Positions 33,115 to 42,471 of a stretch of 64,000 nucleotides of DNA are shown in pieces. The stretch spans positions 1 to 64,000 of the forward strand of contig JBCDJT010000009.1 of NCBI GenBank assembly GCA_038747545.1. The letters run 5' to 3'. A program made the translations under genes and the position numbers. Numbering within the stretch: the first letter of the stretch is position 1; every line of letters begins with the position of its first letter. The DNA is from JBCCMF01 sp038747545 (lineage in GTDB: Bacteria; Bacteroidota; Rhodothermia; Rhodothermales; JBCCMF01). Under the pieces are notes generated by a model. It made no database searches. It saw nothing but the letters and a program-made list of their open reading frames with translations, and was not told where the DNA came from.

Positions 33115-35174
33115 GCACACCTGACTTCACCTCCATCCCGTATCTGAAAACACCTAGTGGCACGCCACAGGCGCATGCGCACCTGCCGGGCACATCAGGA
33201 CTTCCACCGTTTTTGCGTGGACCATACGGCACCATGTACGTTGGCCGCCCATGGACCATCCGGCAGTACGCGGGCTTCTCGACAGCGGAGGCGTCGAATC
33301 GGTTTTACCGCCAAAACCTCGCCGCTGGCCAACGAGGGTTGTCCGTCGCGTTCGACCTGGCCACGCATCGGGGCTACGACAGCGACCACCCGCGCGTGCA
33401 GGGCGATGTAGGGATGGCCGGTGTAGCCATCGACTCGGTTCCCGACATGGAACGGCTTTTCGAAGGCATTCCCCTCGGCACCACCTCCGTGTCGATGACG
33501 ATGAACGGCGCCGTACTGCCCATCCTTGCGTTCTACATCGTGGCGGCGGAGCGCCAAGGCGTGTCTGCCGACCAACTGTCAGGCACCATCCAGAACGACA
33601 TTCTGAAGGAGTTCATGGTGCGCAACACGTACATCTACCCGCCTGCCCCGTCGATGCGGATTGTGGGCGATATCATCGGGTACGCTGCGCAACACATGCC
33701 GCGCTTCAACACCATCTCCATCAGCGGGTACCACATGCATGAAGCGGGCGCACCAGCCGACTTGGAGCTCGCCTACACGCTCGCCGATGGGCTTGAATAC
33801 GTACGGGCTGGACTAAACGCTGGCCTCCACATTGACGACTTCGCGCCACGGCTGTCGTTCTTCTGGGGCATCGGGATGGATCTGCTGACGGAAGTGGCCA
33901 AGATGCGGGCGGGGCGCGTGCTCTGGGCACGGCTCCTTAAACCGTTCGGGCCCAAAAACCCAAAGTCGATGATGCTGCGGACCCACTGCCAGACTTCTGG
34001 GTGGAGCCTGACGGCGCAGTCCCCCTTCACGAATGTTGGGCGTACCACCATCGAGGCGATGGCGGCGGTACTGGGCGGCACGCAGTCGCTCCACACGAAC
34101 GCCTTGGACGAAGCCTTGGCGCTGCCCACCCCGTTCTCGGCACGTATTGCGCGCAACACGCAGCTCATCCTGCAAACCGAAACAGACCTGACAAAACTGA
34201 TCGATCCGTTGGGCGGAGCAGCCGCCTTGGAGGCACGCACCGCAGCATTGATGGAAGCTGCCTGGGCACACGTGCAGGAAGTCGAGCACCTCGGCGGCAT
34301 GACGACCGCCCTCAACGCTGGCATCCCGAAGCAGCGCATCGAAGAGGCCGCCACGCGACGGCAGGCACGCATCGACCAAGGCGAGGATGTGCTTGTGGGC
34401 GTCAACCGGTACGTACCCGCCTCCGAAGCCCCTCTAGACTTGCTACGGGTAGACAACAGAGTCGTGCGGCAACAGCAATTAGCACGTCTAGCCTCGCTAA
34501 AGTCAGAGCGTGATAACGAAGCCGTTCAGGCATCACTTGAACAGCTTTCCTCCATCGCTACAAGTGGGCAGGGTAACCTGCTGGCGGCTTCGGTGGAGGC
34601 TGCGCGCGTCCATGCTACGCTTGGCGAGATCTCGATGGCACTCGAGCAGGTATACGGCCGCTATACCCCACCTTATCAAGCCGTGGAAGGCGTTTACCGC
34701 GATGCCATGACCGACGACACCCTGTTTGCTGAGGCACGCGCCAAGACCCGCGCCTTCGAGGCTGCCTTCGGGCGTCGCCCCCGGCTGCTGATGGCCAAAA
34801 TGGGGCAAGACGGCCACGACCGTGGTGCGCACGTTGTCGCGACGGCCTTTGCCGACCTCGGATTCGATGTGGACGTGAGCCCGCTGTTCCAAACACCCGA
34901 AGAGGTCACACAGCAGGCACTTGACAACGACGTTCATCTCGTCGGCGTCTCTAGCTTGGCTGGCGCACACCGGACCCTCATACCGGAGTTGATCAGCCTG
35001 TTGAACGCCCACGGGCGCCCCGACATTCAGGTGGTCACAGGCGGCGTTATCCCGCCCGAAGATTACAACGACCTCTTCGACGCTGGTGTTGCGGCAATCT
35101 TTGGCCCGGGCACTATCATCGCCCAGGCTGCGCTGGATATCTTGGGCCTCTACCTCGATACGCAGCCCGCCTAA
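33111..35174 (+). CDS. mutB: Methylmalonyl-CoA mutase large subunit
   Basis: The 687-residue catalytic subunit starts MSTPDFTSIPYL and has the substrate-binding GTMYVGRPWTIRQYAGFSTAEASN, FDLATHRGYDSDHPRV, SVSMTMNGAVLP and SISGYHMHEAGAP segments. The C-terminal adenosylcobalamin domain holds DGHDRG (D567-H569-G572), the DxHxxG lower ligand motif. With mutA and meaB it forms a complete B12-dependent module for propionate use or propionate formation. Confidence 0.97.
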   Translation: MSTPDFTSIPYLKTPSGTPQAHAHLPGTSGLPPFLRGPYGTMYVGRPWTIRQYAGFSTAEASNRFYRQNLAAGQRGLSVAFDLATHRGYDSDHPRVQGDVGMAGVAIDSVPDMERLFEGIPLGTTSVSMTMNGAVLPILAFYIVAAERQGVSADQLSGTIQNDILKEFMVRNTYIYPPAPSMRIVGDIIGYAAQHMPRFNTISISGYHMHEAGAPADLELAYTLADGLEYVRAGLNAGLHIDDFAPRLSFFWGIGMDLLTEVAKMRAGRVLWARLLKPFGPKNPKSMMLRTHCQTSGWSLTAQSPFTNVGRTTIEAMAAVLGGTQSLHTNALDEALALPTPFSARIARNTQLILQTETDLTKLIDPLGGAAALEARTAALMEAAWAHVQEVEHLGGMTTALNAGIPKQRIEEAATRRQARIDQGEDVLVGVNRYVPASEAPLDLLRVDNRVVRQQQLARLASLKSERDNEAVQASLEQLSSIATSGQGNLLAASVEAARVHATLGEISMALEQVYGRYTPPYQAVEGVYRDAMTDDTLFAEARAKTRAFEAAFGRRPRLLMAKMGQDGHDRGAHVVATAFADLGFDVDVSPLFQTPEEVTQQALDNDVHLVGVSSLAGAHRTLIPELISLLNAHGRPDIQVVTGGVIPPEDYNDLFDAGVAAIFGPGTIIAQAALDILGLYLDTQPA

Positions 35175-35177
35175 CCG

Positions 35178-36176
35178 ATGGCGTTGAATCCACGACGTAC
35201 CTCAGTCGCACCATCCGGCGTCCCCGACGCGGCCATACTGGCCAAAAGGCTACTCGAAGGCGACAGGCGCGCGCTGAGCCAGGCGATCACGCTGGTGGAA
35301 AGTGTCCATCCCGATCATGCTACCGTAGCACGGGAGGTCCTGCGGCGAACGGCTTCGCAAGCGGGGCGCGCACGGCGTATTGGCATAACAGGCATACCCG
35401 GCGCAGGTAAGAGCACGTTGATAGAAGCCTTGGGCGCGCATTACCTGGAGGCAGGGTACCGTGTGGGCGTCATTGCGGTAGACCCCAGCAGCCCTGCTTC
35501 CGGCGGCAGCATCTTAGGGGATAAAACGCGGATGCCAACGCTCAGCGTCCATCCCCATGCCTTCGTTCGTCCATCGCCTAACCGTGGGCTACTGGGCGGA
35601 CTCAGCGCCAACACCCACGCCGTACGCCACTTGCTCGACGCCGCCGGGTATGACCGCATCCTGATTGAAACCGTCGGGGTGGGGCAAGCTGATGTCGAAA
35701 TCCAGCATTTGGTGGATGTGACGTTGTTACTCACGGTGCCCGGCACCGGCGACCAGTTGCAGGGGATCAAGCGCGGCCTCATGGAGACGGCCGATCTCAT
35801 TGCCGTACACAAAGCCGACGGCGCGCAGCGCGTGGCTGCACGCAAACTCGCCCAGCAGCTCAAGACCACTCTACACCTCAGCTCGTCAGGAGCGAGCGTC
35901 CACCTCACATCGGTGCATGTGCCAGAGCGGATCGCCGCCCTCGCCGATGCGCTCGATGCATGGTTCAGTGCTCCCTCTCCCCCCTTGTCCGAGCGGCGAG
36001 CACAGCAAGCGCGCACGCTCACACGAAGGTTGGTGGAGCAACGCCTCACCACAACCTTTTGGGCTGCCATAGCCGTCCAGGACGCGCTCAAAGCCTCGTC
36101 CATGTTGCCCACTGATCCGCTGGATGCCGCAGATTACCTGTATCAGACGGGAGTGGCGGCGCTGACGGCGACCTGA
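35178..36176 (+). CDS. meaB: MeaB/ArgK GTPase chaperone of methylmalonyl-CoA mutase
   Basis: MeaB protects and reactivates the mutase and gates adenosylcobalamin loading. The 332-residue protein shows P-loop GITGIPGAGKST (about 70-81), VDPSSPASGGSILGDKTRM, ETVGVGQADVE and the base-recognition VHKADG. It starts 3 bases after mutB. Its last 34 bases overlap the convergent ACT-domain gene. Confidence 0.95.
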   Translation: MALNPRRTSVAPSGVPDAAILAKRLLEGDRRALSQAITLVESVHPDHATVAREVLRRTASQAGRARRIGITGIPGAGKSTLIEALGAHYLEAGYRVGVIAVDPSSPASGGSILGDKTRMPTLSVHPHAFVRPSPNRGLLGGLSANTHAVRHLLDAAGYDRILIETVGVGQADVEIQHLVDVTLLLTVPGTGDQLQGIKRGLMETADLIAVHKADGAQRVAARKLAQQLKTTLHLSSSGASVHLTSVHVPERIAALADALDAWFSAPSPPLSERRAQQARTLTRRLVEQRLTTTFWAAIAVQDALKASSMLPTDPLDAADYLYQTGVAALTAT

Positions 36177-36553
36177 GCCGAGGACCAAGCCTGCACGGCG
36201 TCGTTGCGGCGTTCCGACTTGACGAGCGCATAGTCGGTGTCGTGCGTAGCTACGATCAACACGCTGACTCCCGCATCAGCGAGTGGTTGCGTCAATTGGG
36301 CGGCCACTCCTGTTTCCTCGAAGTCGAGTGTGCCTTGGACGCGGAAGAGCACCCAGCCGCGCTCCGCCTTGATCCCGTCGGGCACACAAAACTCAGGGCA
36401 AATGAGACTCACTTCATCGGGTGTGCGAGTGATGCTCCAGAAGGACTCGGTCGACCGTACGAGCGCGAGCAGCCGTTGTACCGATTCGTTGTCTTCCGGG
36501 TCGAAGCGGCTCACGGCGAAGCGCTCAGACCATTCTTCGAGGTGCAGGCTCAT
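36143..36553 (-). CDS. ACT-domain protein (CASTOR/ACT_7-like)
   Basis: The 136-residue protein has VSLICPEFCVPDGIKAERGWVLFRVQG as the first ACT-like strand set and GVAAQLTQPLADAGVSVLIVATHDTDYALVKSE as the second, the pattern of small amino-acid-sensing ACT proteins. Its ligand is unknown. The start overlaps the gltX stop by four bases, so it is coupled to gltX; the 3' end overlaps meaB by 34 bases on the other strand. Confidence 0.83.
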   Translation of the reverse strand: MSLHLEEWSERFAVSRFDPEDNESVQRLLALVRSTESFWSITRTPDEVSLICPEFCVPDGIKAERGWVLFRVQGTLDFEETGVAAQLTQPLADAGVSVLIVATHDTDYALVKSERRNDAVQAWSSAQVAVSAATPV

Positions 36554-38019
36554 GATCCGATCCGCTCAGCAGCGAGGTTGATGCGGCGCACCGTTTCTTC
36601 GGCGCCGAAGAAGGCGAGCATCTCAAACAAGTCGGGACCGCCCATCTCACCGGAGAGCGCTAGCCGAAGCGGCGCCATGATCTTGCCGAGACCGATTTCA
36701 CGCTCAGCCACAAACCCATGCACGGCGTCATGTGCAGCCTTGGCCGTTTCCAGGGGTGCTTCGAGCAGCTGCTGGCCAAACGCGGCGAGCAGCGATCCAG
36801 TATCCGCTTTCCAGCGCTTCTTGACCCCCTTGGCGTTGTAGGCCGTAGGCGGCTCAAAAAAGTAGGCGTAGTTGCCCACGATATCGCTCACGAAAACGAC
36901 GCGCTCACGTGTCATCGCCGCGACTTGCTCCAGCGCGTCGTCCGTGATGGTGTAGCCCGCAGCGTCCACTAGCGGGCGTGCCAAAGCGGCCAACTCGGCT
37001 GAGGTGTAGGCCATAAGATACTGCTGGTTGTACCACTGCAGCTTGTCCATGCTGAACTGCGCGCCCGTCGTCCCTACGCGGCTCAGGCTAAAGGCTTGCA
37101 CGAGCTCGTCCAGCCTGAACAGCTCGCGCTCTGTGCCGTCGTTCCACCCCAGGAAGGCGAGAAAGTTGAGCAAGGCCTCGGGCAAGTATCCGGCCTCACG
37201 ATACTGCCGCACTGACACCGGGATGCCCATTTTATCGGCGTTCCGCTTCGAGAGCTTACCGCCCGTCGGGCTCAGGATGAGCGGCAGGTGTGCCATCTGC
37301 GGGGGCGTCCATCCGAAGGCGTTGTAAAGCGCAATGTGCTTGGGCGTTGAGGGAAGCCACTCTTCGCCACGGATGACGTGGGTGATGCTCATGTGGTGAT
37401 CGTCGACGACGTTGGCCAGGTGGTACGTGGGTAGGCCGTCCGACTTCAGGAGCACTTGATCGTCGAGCACGTCGCTCTGGAAGGACACGGTGCCTCGGAT
37501 GGCATCCTCGAAGGCGATGGTCTGGCCTTGCGGCACCTTGAGGCGCACAACGTAGGGCTCGCTTTGCAAGGCTGTTGCCGTCTCTTCGCTGCTCATGGAG
37601 AGGCTGTTGCGCATTGCCCCGCGCGTGGCCGTGTTGTACGCCGTGTTGCCGTCGCCGCGCTCACGTAGCGCTTGCAACGCGTCGGGGGTGTCGAACGCGT
37701 AGTACGCATGGCCTGCTTCGATCAGCTGCTCTGCATACTGGCGGTAGAGCGCACTGCGCTGCGACTGGTAGTACGGCTGGTTCGGCCCGCCCGCTCCGGG
37801 GCCCTCGTCGATGTCCAGCCCTACCCATCGCAACGAGTCGAGGATGTCCGCTTCGGCTTCGGTCACGTACCGCGTTTGGTCGGTGTCTTCTACGCGAAGG
37901 ATGAACGTGCCGCCCGTTTGACGGGCCAAGAGGTAATTGTAGAGTGCTGTGCGCAGGCCACCGATGTGGAGCAATCCCGTGGGACTGGGGGCAAAGCGCA
38001 CGCGGACAGGATGAGCCAT
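36550..38019 (-). CDS. gltX: Glutamyl-tRNA synthetase
   Basis: I choose ATG 38019 (MAHPVRVRFAPSPTG); starts at 38025 and 38046 are possible. The class I motif is HIGG in LLHIGGLRTALYNYLL and the KMSKS equivalent is KLSKRNADK. SLRWVGLDIDEGPGAGGP, HVIRGEEWLPSTPKHIALY and the C-terminal anticodon domain fit GluRS. Whether it is discriminating cannot be told here; no gatCAB genes are in the window. Confidence 0.96.
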   Translation of the reverse strand: MAHPVRVRFAPSPTGLLHIGGLRTALYNYLLARQTGGTFILRVEDTDQTRYVTEAEADILDSLRWVGLDIDEGPGAGGPNQPYYQSQRSALYRQYAEQLIEAGHAYYAFDTPDALQALRERGDGNTAYNTATRGAMRNSLSMSSEETATALQSEPYVVRLKVPQGQTIAFEDAIRGTVSFQSDVLDDQVLLKSDGLPTYHLANVVDDHHMSITHVIRGEEWLPSTPKHIALYNAFGWTPPQMAHLPLILSPTGGKLSKRNADKMGIPVSVRQYREAGYLPEALLNFLAFLGWNDGTERELFRLDELVQAFSLSRVGTTGAQFSMDKLQWYNQQYLMAYTSAELAALARPLVDAAGYTITDDALEQVAAMTRERVVFVSDIVGNYAYFFEPPTAYNAKGVKKRWKADTGSLLAAFGQQLLEAPLETAKAAHDAVHGFVAEREIGLGKIMAPLRLALSGEMGGPDLFEMLAFFGAEETVRRINLAAERIGS

Positions 38020-38108
38020 GAGCATGCGATCAGGTTGAGCCTGCAAGCTACAACGGGCGCGCCCGCAACATGGTTGAATGCTTGAATAAAACGACGCTTA
38101 CAGTGCCA

Positions 38109-38648
38109 TCAAAGAGACTCATTGGCATCGCTTTGATCCTCGTCTTCGACCTCTAGGCCGGGATAGAACACGTAGATCGTGCGGTTGCGCAGCTGCTCTT
38201 CATCGTGAAACTCGATCACTTCAGGCTCGCCACGAACGAGGCCAAGGGCCGCCGCATTGGTTTCGCCTGCCGAAGGCAACGGGTTGATCAGTCCAACAAC
38301 AAACAGCAACACGCCCAACATAGCAGCGGCGCCTACGGGTATGGAGCGGCGCGAGGACCACAGCGGCTCCCGGTCTTGGCGCCGGTTTACACGCTCTTGC
38401 TGCTGTTTGGCCTGTGCTAACTTCTCGAAGAACTCGGCATCAATAGCCGGAGCCACCGTGATGCGTTCTTGGCGGCTGTACCGCCGGAAACGCATCACGC
38501 TATCCAGGACTTGCTGGCATTCTTGGCAGGTCGCAAGATGCGCGAACAAATCGGCGTGCTGCTCGAAGGGCAGCTCACCGTCAATGTACAGGTCGAGCGC
38601 TGCCTGATAGGCATCGTGCGTCAGCGGCGGGGTAGCATCCGTAGCCAT
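38109..38648 (-). CDS. Anti-sigma factor, zinc-finger (ZAS) type, single TM
   Basis: The 179-residue protein has an N-terminal cytoplasmic domain with HLATCQECQQ (HxxxCxxC), a single membrane segment at about 103-122 (VGAAAMLGVLLFVVGLI) and a short acidic periplasmic tail. It follows the ECF sigma gene by 31 bases, the usual sigma/anti-sigma arrangement. It should hold the sigma factor inactive until an envelope signal is sensed. Confidence 0.88.
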   Translation of the reverse strand: MATDATPPLTHDAYQAALDLYIDGELPFEQHADLFAHLATCQECQQVLDSVMRFRRYSRQERITVAPAIDAEFFEKLAQAKQQQERVNRRQDREPLWSSRRSIPVGAAAMLGVLLFVVGLINPLPSAGETNAAALGLVRGEPEVIEFHDEEQLRNRTIYVFYPGLEVEDEDQSDANESL

Positions 38649-38679
38649 AGTGGTAACGGGATAGATCGGGCAGGTAGCG

Positions 38680-39267
38680 TTACGTAGTAGAGGCCTTTAC
38701 AGCAGACGCTGGCGCGGAATCGCGCATGGCGGATTCCATGTACACAGCCAGCTTGCGTCGTGCTTTGAAGAGGCGTGACTTCACGGCGCTGAGCGTGGTC
38801 TTGGTAATCGCGGCGATCTCTTCGTACGAGAGGTTCTGGTACTCCCGGAGGATGATGATCTCGCGGTAGTCCGGCTTGAGTTGGGCTAGGAAGTGGTTCA
38901 CCATCGCCACCTGTTCGCTTTTCTCCAGGGCAGCCGTTGAGCGCTCAGGCGCACGCAGTTCCGGCCGGTTGCTGTCAAACTCAGGCAGGCCCACCTTGCG
39001 GTGCTCACGGCGCATGAGGTTCAAGCATTGGTTGCGGGCGATGGTAAAGAGCCATGCCCTGAACGAACTAGAGTTCAACAGACGATCGCGGTTCTCATAG
39101 ACACGCAGGAAGGTATCCTGCATGGCATCCTTGGCCGCATCCTGACTGAGCAGCATCTTCAGGCAGAACGCGTAGACGGGCTCCTTGTACCTGTTGTACA
39201 GCGAGACGAAGGCGAACTCGTCTCCAGTGCGGAAGGCCTCAATCAGGTTGCGATCGTCGTGATACAT
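38680..39267 (-). CDS. ECF RNA polymerase sigma factor (RpoE-like)
   Basis: The 195-residue protein has region 2 (NRYKEPVYAFCLKMLLSQDAAKDAMQDTFLRVYEN, then FRAWLFTIARNQCLNLMRR) and region 4 (LAQLKPDYREIIILREYQNLSYEEIAAITKTTLSAVKSRLFKARRKL) quoted here across their motifs, with no region 3 or regulatory extension. It is divergent from the parvulin lipoprotein gene, and a sigma-E-like promoter element lies 60 bases upstream. Confidence 0.93.
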   Translation of the reverse strand: MYHDDRNLIEAFRTGDEFAFVSLYNRYKEPVYAFCLKMLLSQDAAKDAMQDTFLRVYENRDRLLNSSSFRAWLFTIARNQCLNLMRREHRKVGLPEFDSNRPELRAPERSTAALEKSEQVAMVNHFLAQLKPDYREIIILREYQNLSYEEIAAITKTTLSAVKSRLFKARRKLAVYMESAMRDSAPASAVKASTT

Positions 39268-39328
39268 GAGCCGTGTTGTTCCGAGTACGAGGCTGGAATG
39301 CCAGCAATTGATAGTGCGTGTCCTTGTG

Positions 39329-39357
39329 TTAAGACCCCATTAACTCCTGAAAGTTGC
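39329..39357 (-). promoter_or_regulatory. Putative ECF-type promoter of the sigma/anti-sigma operon
   Basis: On the minus strand GCAACTT (39357-39351) is followed after exactly 16 bases by TCTTAA (39334-39329), resembling the sigma-E pattern GGAACTT-N16-TCTGA. The -10 is about 60 bases from the start codon. Autoregulation is inferred. Confidence 0.4.
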
Positions 39358-39371
39358 TCCGTTTAGTCGCA

Positions 39372-39397
39372 GGAACCCAATACTGGACAGGGCGTGA
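39372..39397 (+). promoter_or_regulatory. Putative ECF-type promoter of the parvulin genes
   Basis: GGAAC (39372-39376), a 16-base spacer and CGTGA (39393-39397) match the general ECF consensus. It lies about 80 bases before the first parvulin gene and diverges from the sigma gene promoter. Confidence 0.38.
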
Positions 39398-39477
39398 ACG
39401 GGGGCCTTTCAAAATGGCGGTGCTGTCTCTGGCACGCCTAGCAGGCTCATCAACCCTCTCAATCACACACACGAACG

Positions 39478-41514
39478 ATGCGAACCGTTCTACCGGCTCT
39501 CATTCTTGGACTTCTATGGCTCAGTGCCTGCAGCGGCCCACAGGGCGACCCCGCTTCGAAGTTGGCGAGGCAGTTGGCGCAGGACCCCGACGTACTCGCC
39601 ATCATCGGCGGCGATGCGTTCACCGTGAGTGATTTCGAGCAACAGTACGTCCGATCCGTCGGGAGCACTGAGACGGCGGCCGACGACTCCATGGCGGCGT
39701 ACGTTGACTTTCTGGAGCGCTATGTCAACTTCCGCCTGAAGGTCCGGGCAGCAGAAGCCCTGGGCCTTCGCGACGATCCGGGGATTAACGCTGAGATCAA
39801 GACCTACCGGCAGCAGCTGGCCCGCCCGTACCTCTTGGAGTCGGAAGTGCTCGAGCCGCTCATGCGGGAGATGTACGAGCGGAAGAAGGAACTCGTCAAT
39901 GCCAGCCACATCATGGCGCGGCTCTCCGAGCGGCCGACTCCTGCCGACACGCTGGCCGCCTACCGCAAAATCCAAGGCTTCCAAGACTCACTCGCTGCGG
40001 GCGTCGATTTTGCCGATTTGGCCTACCGCAACTCTGACGATCCCTCGGCCCGCCGGAGCCAAGGCCTAGGCTACCGGGGCAATCTGGGCTACTTCAGCGG
40101 CGGGCGTATGGTGAAGGAGTTCGAGGATGTGGCCTACACGACACCCGTGGGCGAGACGTCCGGGATTTTGCGCACCCAATTTGGCTATCACCTTATGATG
40201 GTGCATGACCGCATTCCTAACTACCCAGACATCGACGTCTCTCACATCATGCTGCAGGTAGCTCCGGGCGACACCGCTCGGGTCCTAGCGCTTGCTGACA
40301 GCATCGTCACGGCACTGAATAATGGCGCCGACTTCGAGGCGCTGGCACGCGAATACTCGCAAGACCCGGGCAGTGCCGAGCGCGGTGGCTCGCTCCAGAC
40401 CATGAGCTACCAGGACGACCTCGTGGCGCCCTTCAAGGAGGCGGCCTTTGCCCTTGAGAACGACGGCGATATCAGCGAGCCCGTGCTTACGCGCTTCGGC
40501 TACCACATCATCAAACTGAACAAGCGGATTCCTCTGGCTTCCTATCTTGAGATGACGCCGACGCTCAAGACCGAGTTGGCCCGCCTGCCCCGCTCTACTG
40601 CAGCGGAGAAAGAGTTTGCGCGGCAGGTGATGGAGGACCGCGGCATCAGTCTGGACACGGTGGCCGTCTTGACCGCCGCCTCCCTGACGCCAGCGACGGT
40701 CCCCTCGTTTCCAGCGGATTCGATCCAGATCAGAATCGCGGACCGCGTTATGACGGCGCAGGACTCCAGCACGGTCGTCGCAACACTGGGCGACTCGACC
40801 TACACGATTCCAGATCTGCAACGGTTCGTCCTTGGCAAGAGCCTGCCCAAGAAGACCAATGCCATGGATCAAATCCTTACGCTGGCCGACGTCTTCTTCG
40901 AGGAGAAAGCTATTGAGTACGAGGCTTGGGCACTCGAAGAGCGTGACCAGCGCTTCAAGGCCACAATGGCGGAGTTCCAGGACGGTTTGGTTTTGTTCCG
41001 GCTGATGGAAGACTCAGTGTGGACCGCCGCATCCAATGACACCCTCGGCCTCATGGCGTTTCACGAACCCCGCGCTGCCGAGTATACCTACCCAGACCGG
41101 CATCGGCTGATCAGCTTCTACAGCACCGACAAGGCTGCGCTGGACTCCATTCGTACGGTCTACGGCAGCACGTCCGACCTGTCTGCGCTGGTGTCTAGTC
41201 TGCCGGAGGCCAACGCCACTATCACGAGCGATACCACCCTGGTGGCTGGCACGACCAACTCCATCTACGACGCAGGGGTGAACGTAGCCCAAGGCAAGGC
41301 TACGCTTCCGGTAGCCTTCCGTGGCGGCTTCATCTTCATGGTCAACGACGGCATGGAGCCCGCGCGCCAGAAAACTTTTGAGGAGGCCCGTGCTGAGGTG
41401 TTGAGCGCGTACCAGCAGTCGCTGGAAGACGACATGATCGCGCGGCTTCGCCAAGAGTACACCGTGGCAACCTTCCCCGAAAGGCTTGACCGCGTCTTTG
41501 CCAATACGCCCTAG
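39478..41514 (+). CDS. Lipoprotein peptidyl-prolyl isomerase with two parvulin domains
   Basis: The 678-residue product has a lipoprotein signal ending LWLSAC (C18), a SurA-type helical core (DVLAIIGGDAFTVSDFEQQYV) and two parvulin repeats. The first has SHIMARLSERP to FGYHLMMVHDR (about 140-255), the second VSHIMLQVAPGDT to FGYHIIKLNKR (about 260-360). The C-terminal 300 residues are helical without a recognised family. It should act as an envelope chaperone for outer-membrane proteins. Confidence 0.86.
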   Translation: MRTVLPALILGLLWLSACSGPQGDPASKLARQLAQDPDVLAIIGGDAFTVSDFEQQYVRSVGSTETAADDSMAAYVDFLERYVNFRLKVRAAEALGLRDDPGINAEIKTYRQQLARPYLLESEVLEPLMREMYERKKELVNASHIMARLSERPTPADTLAAYRKIQGFQDSLAAGVDFADLAYRNSDDPSARRSQGLGYRGNLGYFSGGRMVKEFEDVAYTTPVGETSGILRTQFGYHLMMVHDRIPNYPDIDVSHIMLQVAPGDTARVLALADSIVTALNNGADFEALAREYSQDPGSAERGGSLQTMSYQDDLVAPFKEAAFALENDGDISEPVLTRFGYHIIKLNKRIPLASYLEMTPTLKTELARLPRSTAAEKEFARQVMEDRGISLDTVAVLTAASLTPATVPSFPADSIQIRIADRVMTAQDSSTVVATLGDSTYTIPDLQRFVLGKSLPKKTNAMDQILTLADVFFEEKAIEYEAWALEERDQRFKATMAEFQDGLVLFRLMEDSVWTAASNDTLGLMAFHEPRAAEYTYPDRHRLISFYSTDKAALDSIRTVYGSTSDLSALVSSLPEANATITSDTTLVAGTTNSIYDAGVNVAQGKATLPVAFRGGFIFMVNDGMEPARQKTFEEARAEVLSAYQQSLEDDMIARLRQEYTVATFPERLDRVFANTP

Positions 41515-41520
41515 GACCGG

Positions 41521-42384
41521 ATGCTTGATGTGATGCGGCTGTGGATGGTCTTGTGCGCCGTGTTGGTTGCGGCTAGCGGTTGCGAGCCGCCCCCGCCACA
41601 AGGCGACTATGTGGCACGGCTTGATGACGACCTGCTTACCGCAGACGACTTGGCCGCCTCCCTGGAACTCCTCTCTCCCAACCAGGACTCCACAGCGGCC
41701 ACCTCGCACATCGCTGAGCAGTGGGTGGTCAACCAGTTGCTCGTGGACGAGGCCCAGCGCCTGAACCTCGGTGCGCTGCCGGATGTGCAACGACAGATTG
41801 AGCAGAATGCCCAGTCGATCCTGATTGCCGCCCTGGTGGACGAGTGGATGGCTGATGCAGCCGATGCCGCCAGCGACGACGAGTTGGCAACGTACTACGC
41901 CCGCAACCGCAACCTGCTGGTGTTGCGTGAGCCGTACGTCCGCGTCCGCTACGCGGTGCTCAGTGACCGGGCCGAGGCCGAGGCGTGCAGGCAAGATCTC
42001 CAGGACGCCACACGCCGAGCTATCGCGGATTCGTTGTGGGTGAGGCGTTTAGCGGACTGCGCAGAAGATCCCGATGAGGCCCGGGCACTTGCTACCCAAC
42101 ACATTCCAGAGCGTCAGCTGATGCAGACGTATCCCGTCCTGGGATCTATACTGCCCCGCTTGGGCGATGGCGAACTCGCTCCCCTGCTTGAGCAAGGCGA
42201 CAAACTGCATCTGGTGCAGGTGGCTGAGCGCCACCCCGTGGGTACCGTACCCGAGCTCGCCTGGGTAGAAGACGAGATCCGCAACCGCATCGCCATTCAG
42301 CGCCGGAAACAGATCTATTCACGTCAGGTTCAACGTCTACGCACCGAGGCACTAGCACAGGAACGGCTGGACATACGTTACTAA
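41521..42384 (+). CDS. SurA-like lipoprotein lacking a clear PPIase core
   Basis: The 287-residue product has a signal ending AASGC (C21). The N-terminal half resembles SurA/PpiC helical cores (VARLDDDLLTADDLAASLELLS, VVNQLLVDEAQRLNL). Only the end (GDKLHLVQVAERHPVGTVPELAWVEDEIRNRI) matches a parvulin C-terminal strand; the SHIL and FGYH-type motifs are missing. It sits 6 bases after the two-parvulin lipoprotein, indicating one operon. Probably a chaperone without isomerase activity. Confidence 0.75.
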   Translation: MLDVMRLWMVLCAVLVAASGCEPPPPQGDYVARLDDDLLTADDLAASLELLSPNQDSTAATSHIAEQWVVNQLLVDEAQRLNLGALPDVQRQIEQNAQSILIAALVDEWMADAADAASDDELATYYARNRNLLVLREPYVRVRYAVLSDRAEAEACRQDLQDATRRAIADSLWVRRLADCAEDPDEARALATQHIPERQLMQTYPVLGSILPRLGDGELAPLLEQGDKLHLVQVAERHPVGTVPELAWVEDEIRNRIAIQRRKQIYSRQVQRLRTEALAQERLDIRY

Positions 42385-42471
42385 CCCCGTTTTCTGAATC
42401 ATCGCACTCGGCAATAACGCGACGCGCACCACCGTTCTTAAGCGCGTTCATCGAGGCAACCTTCCCAACCT

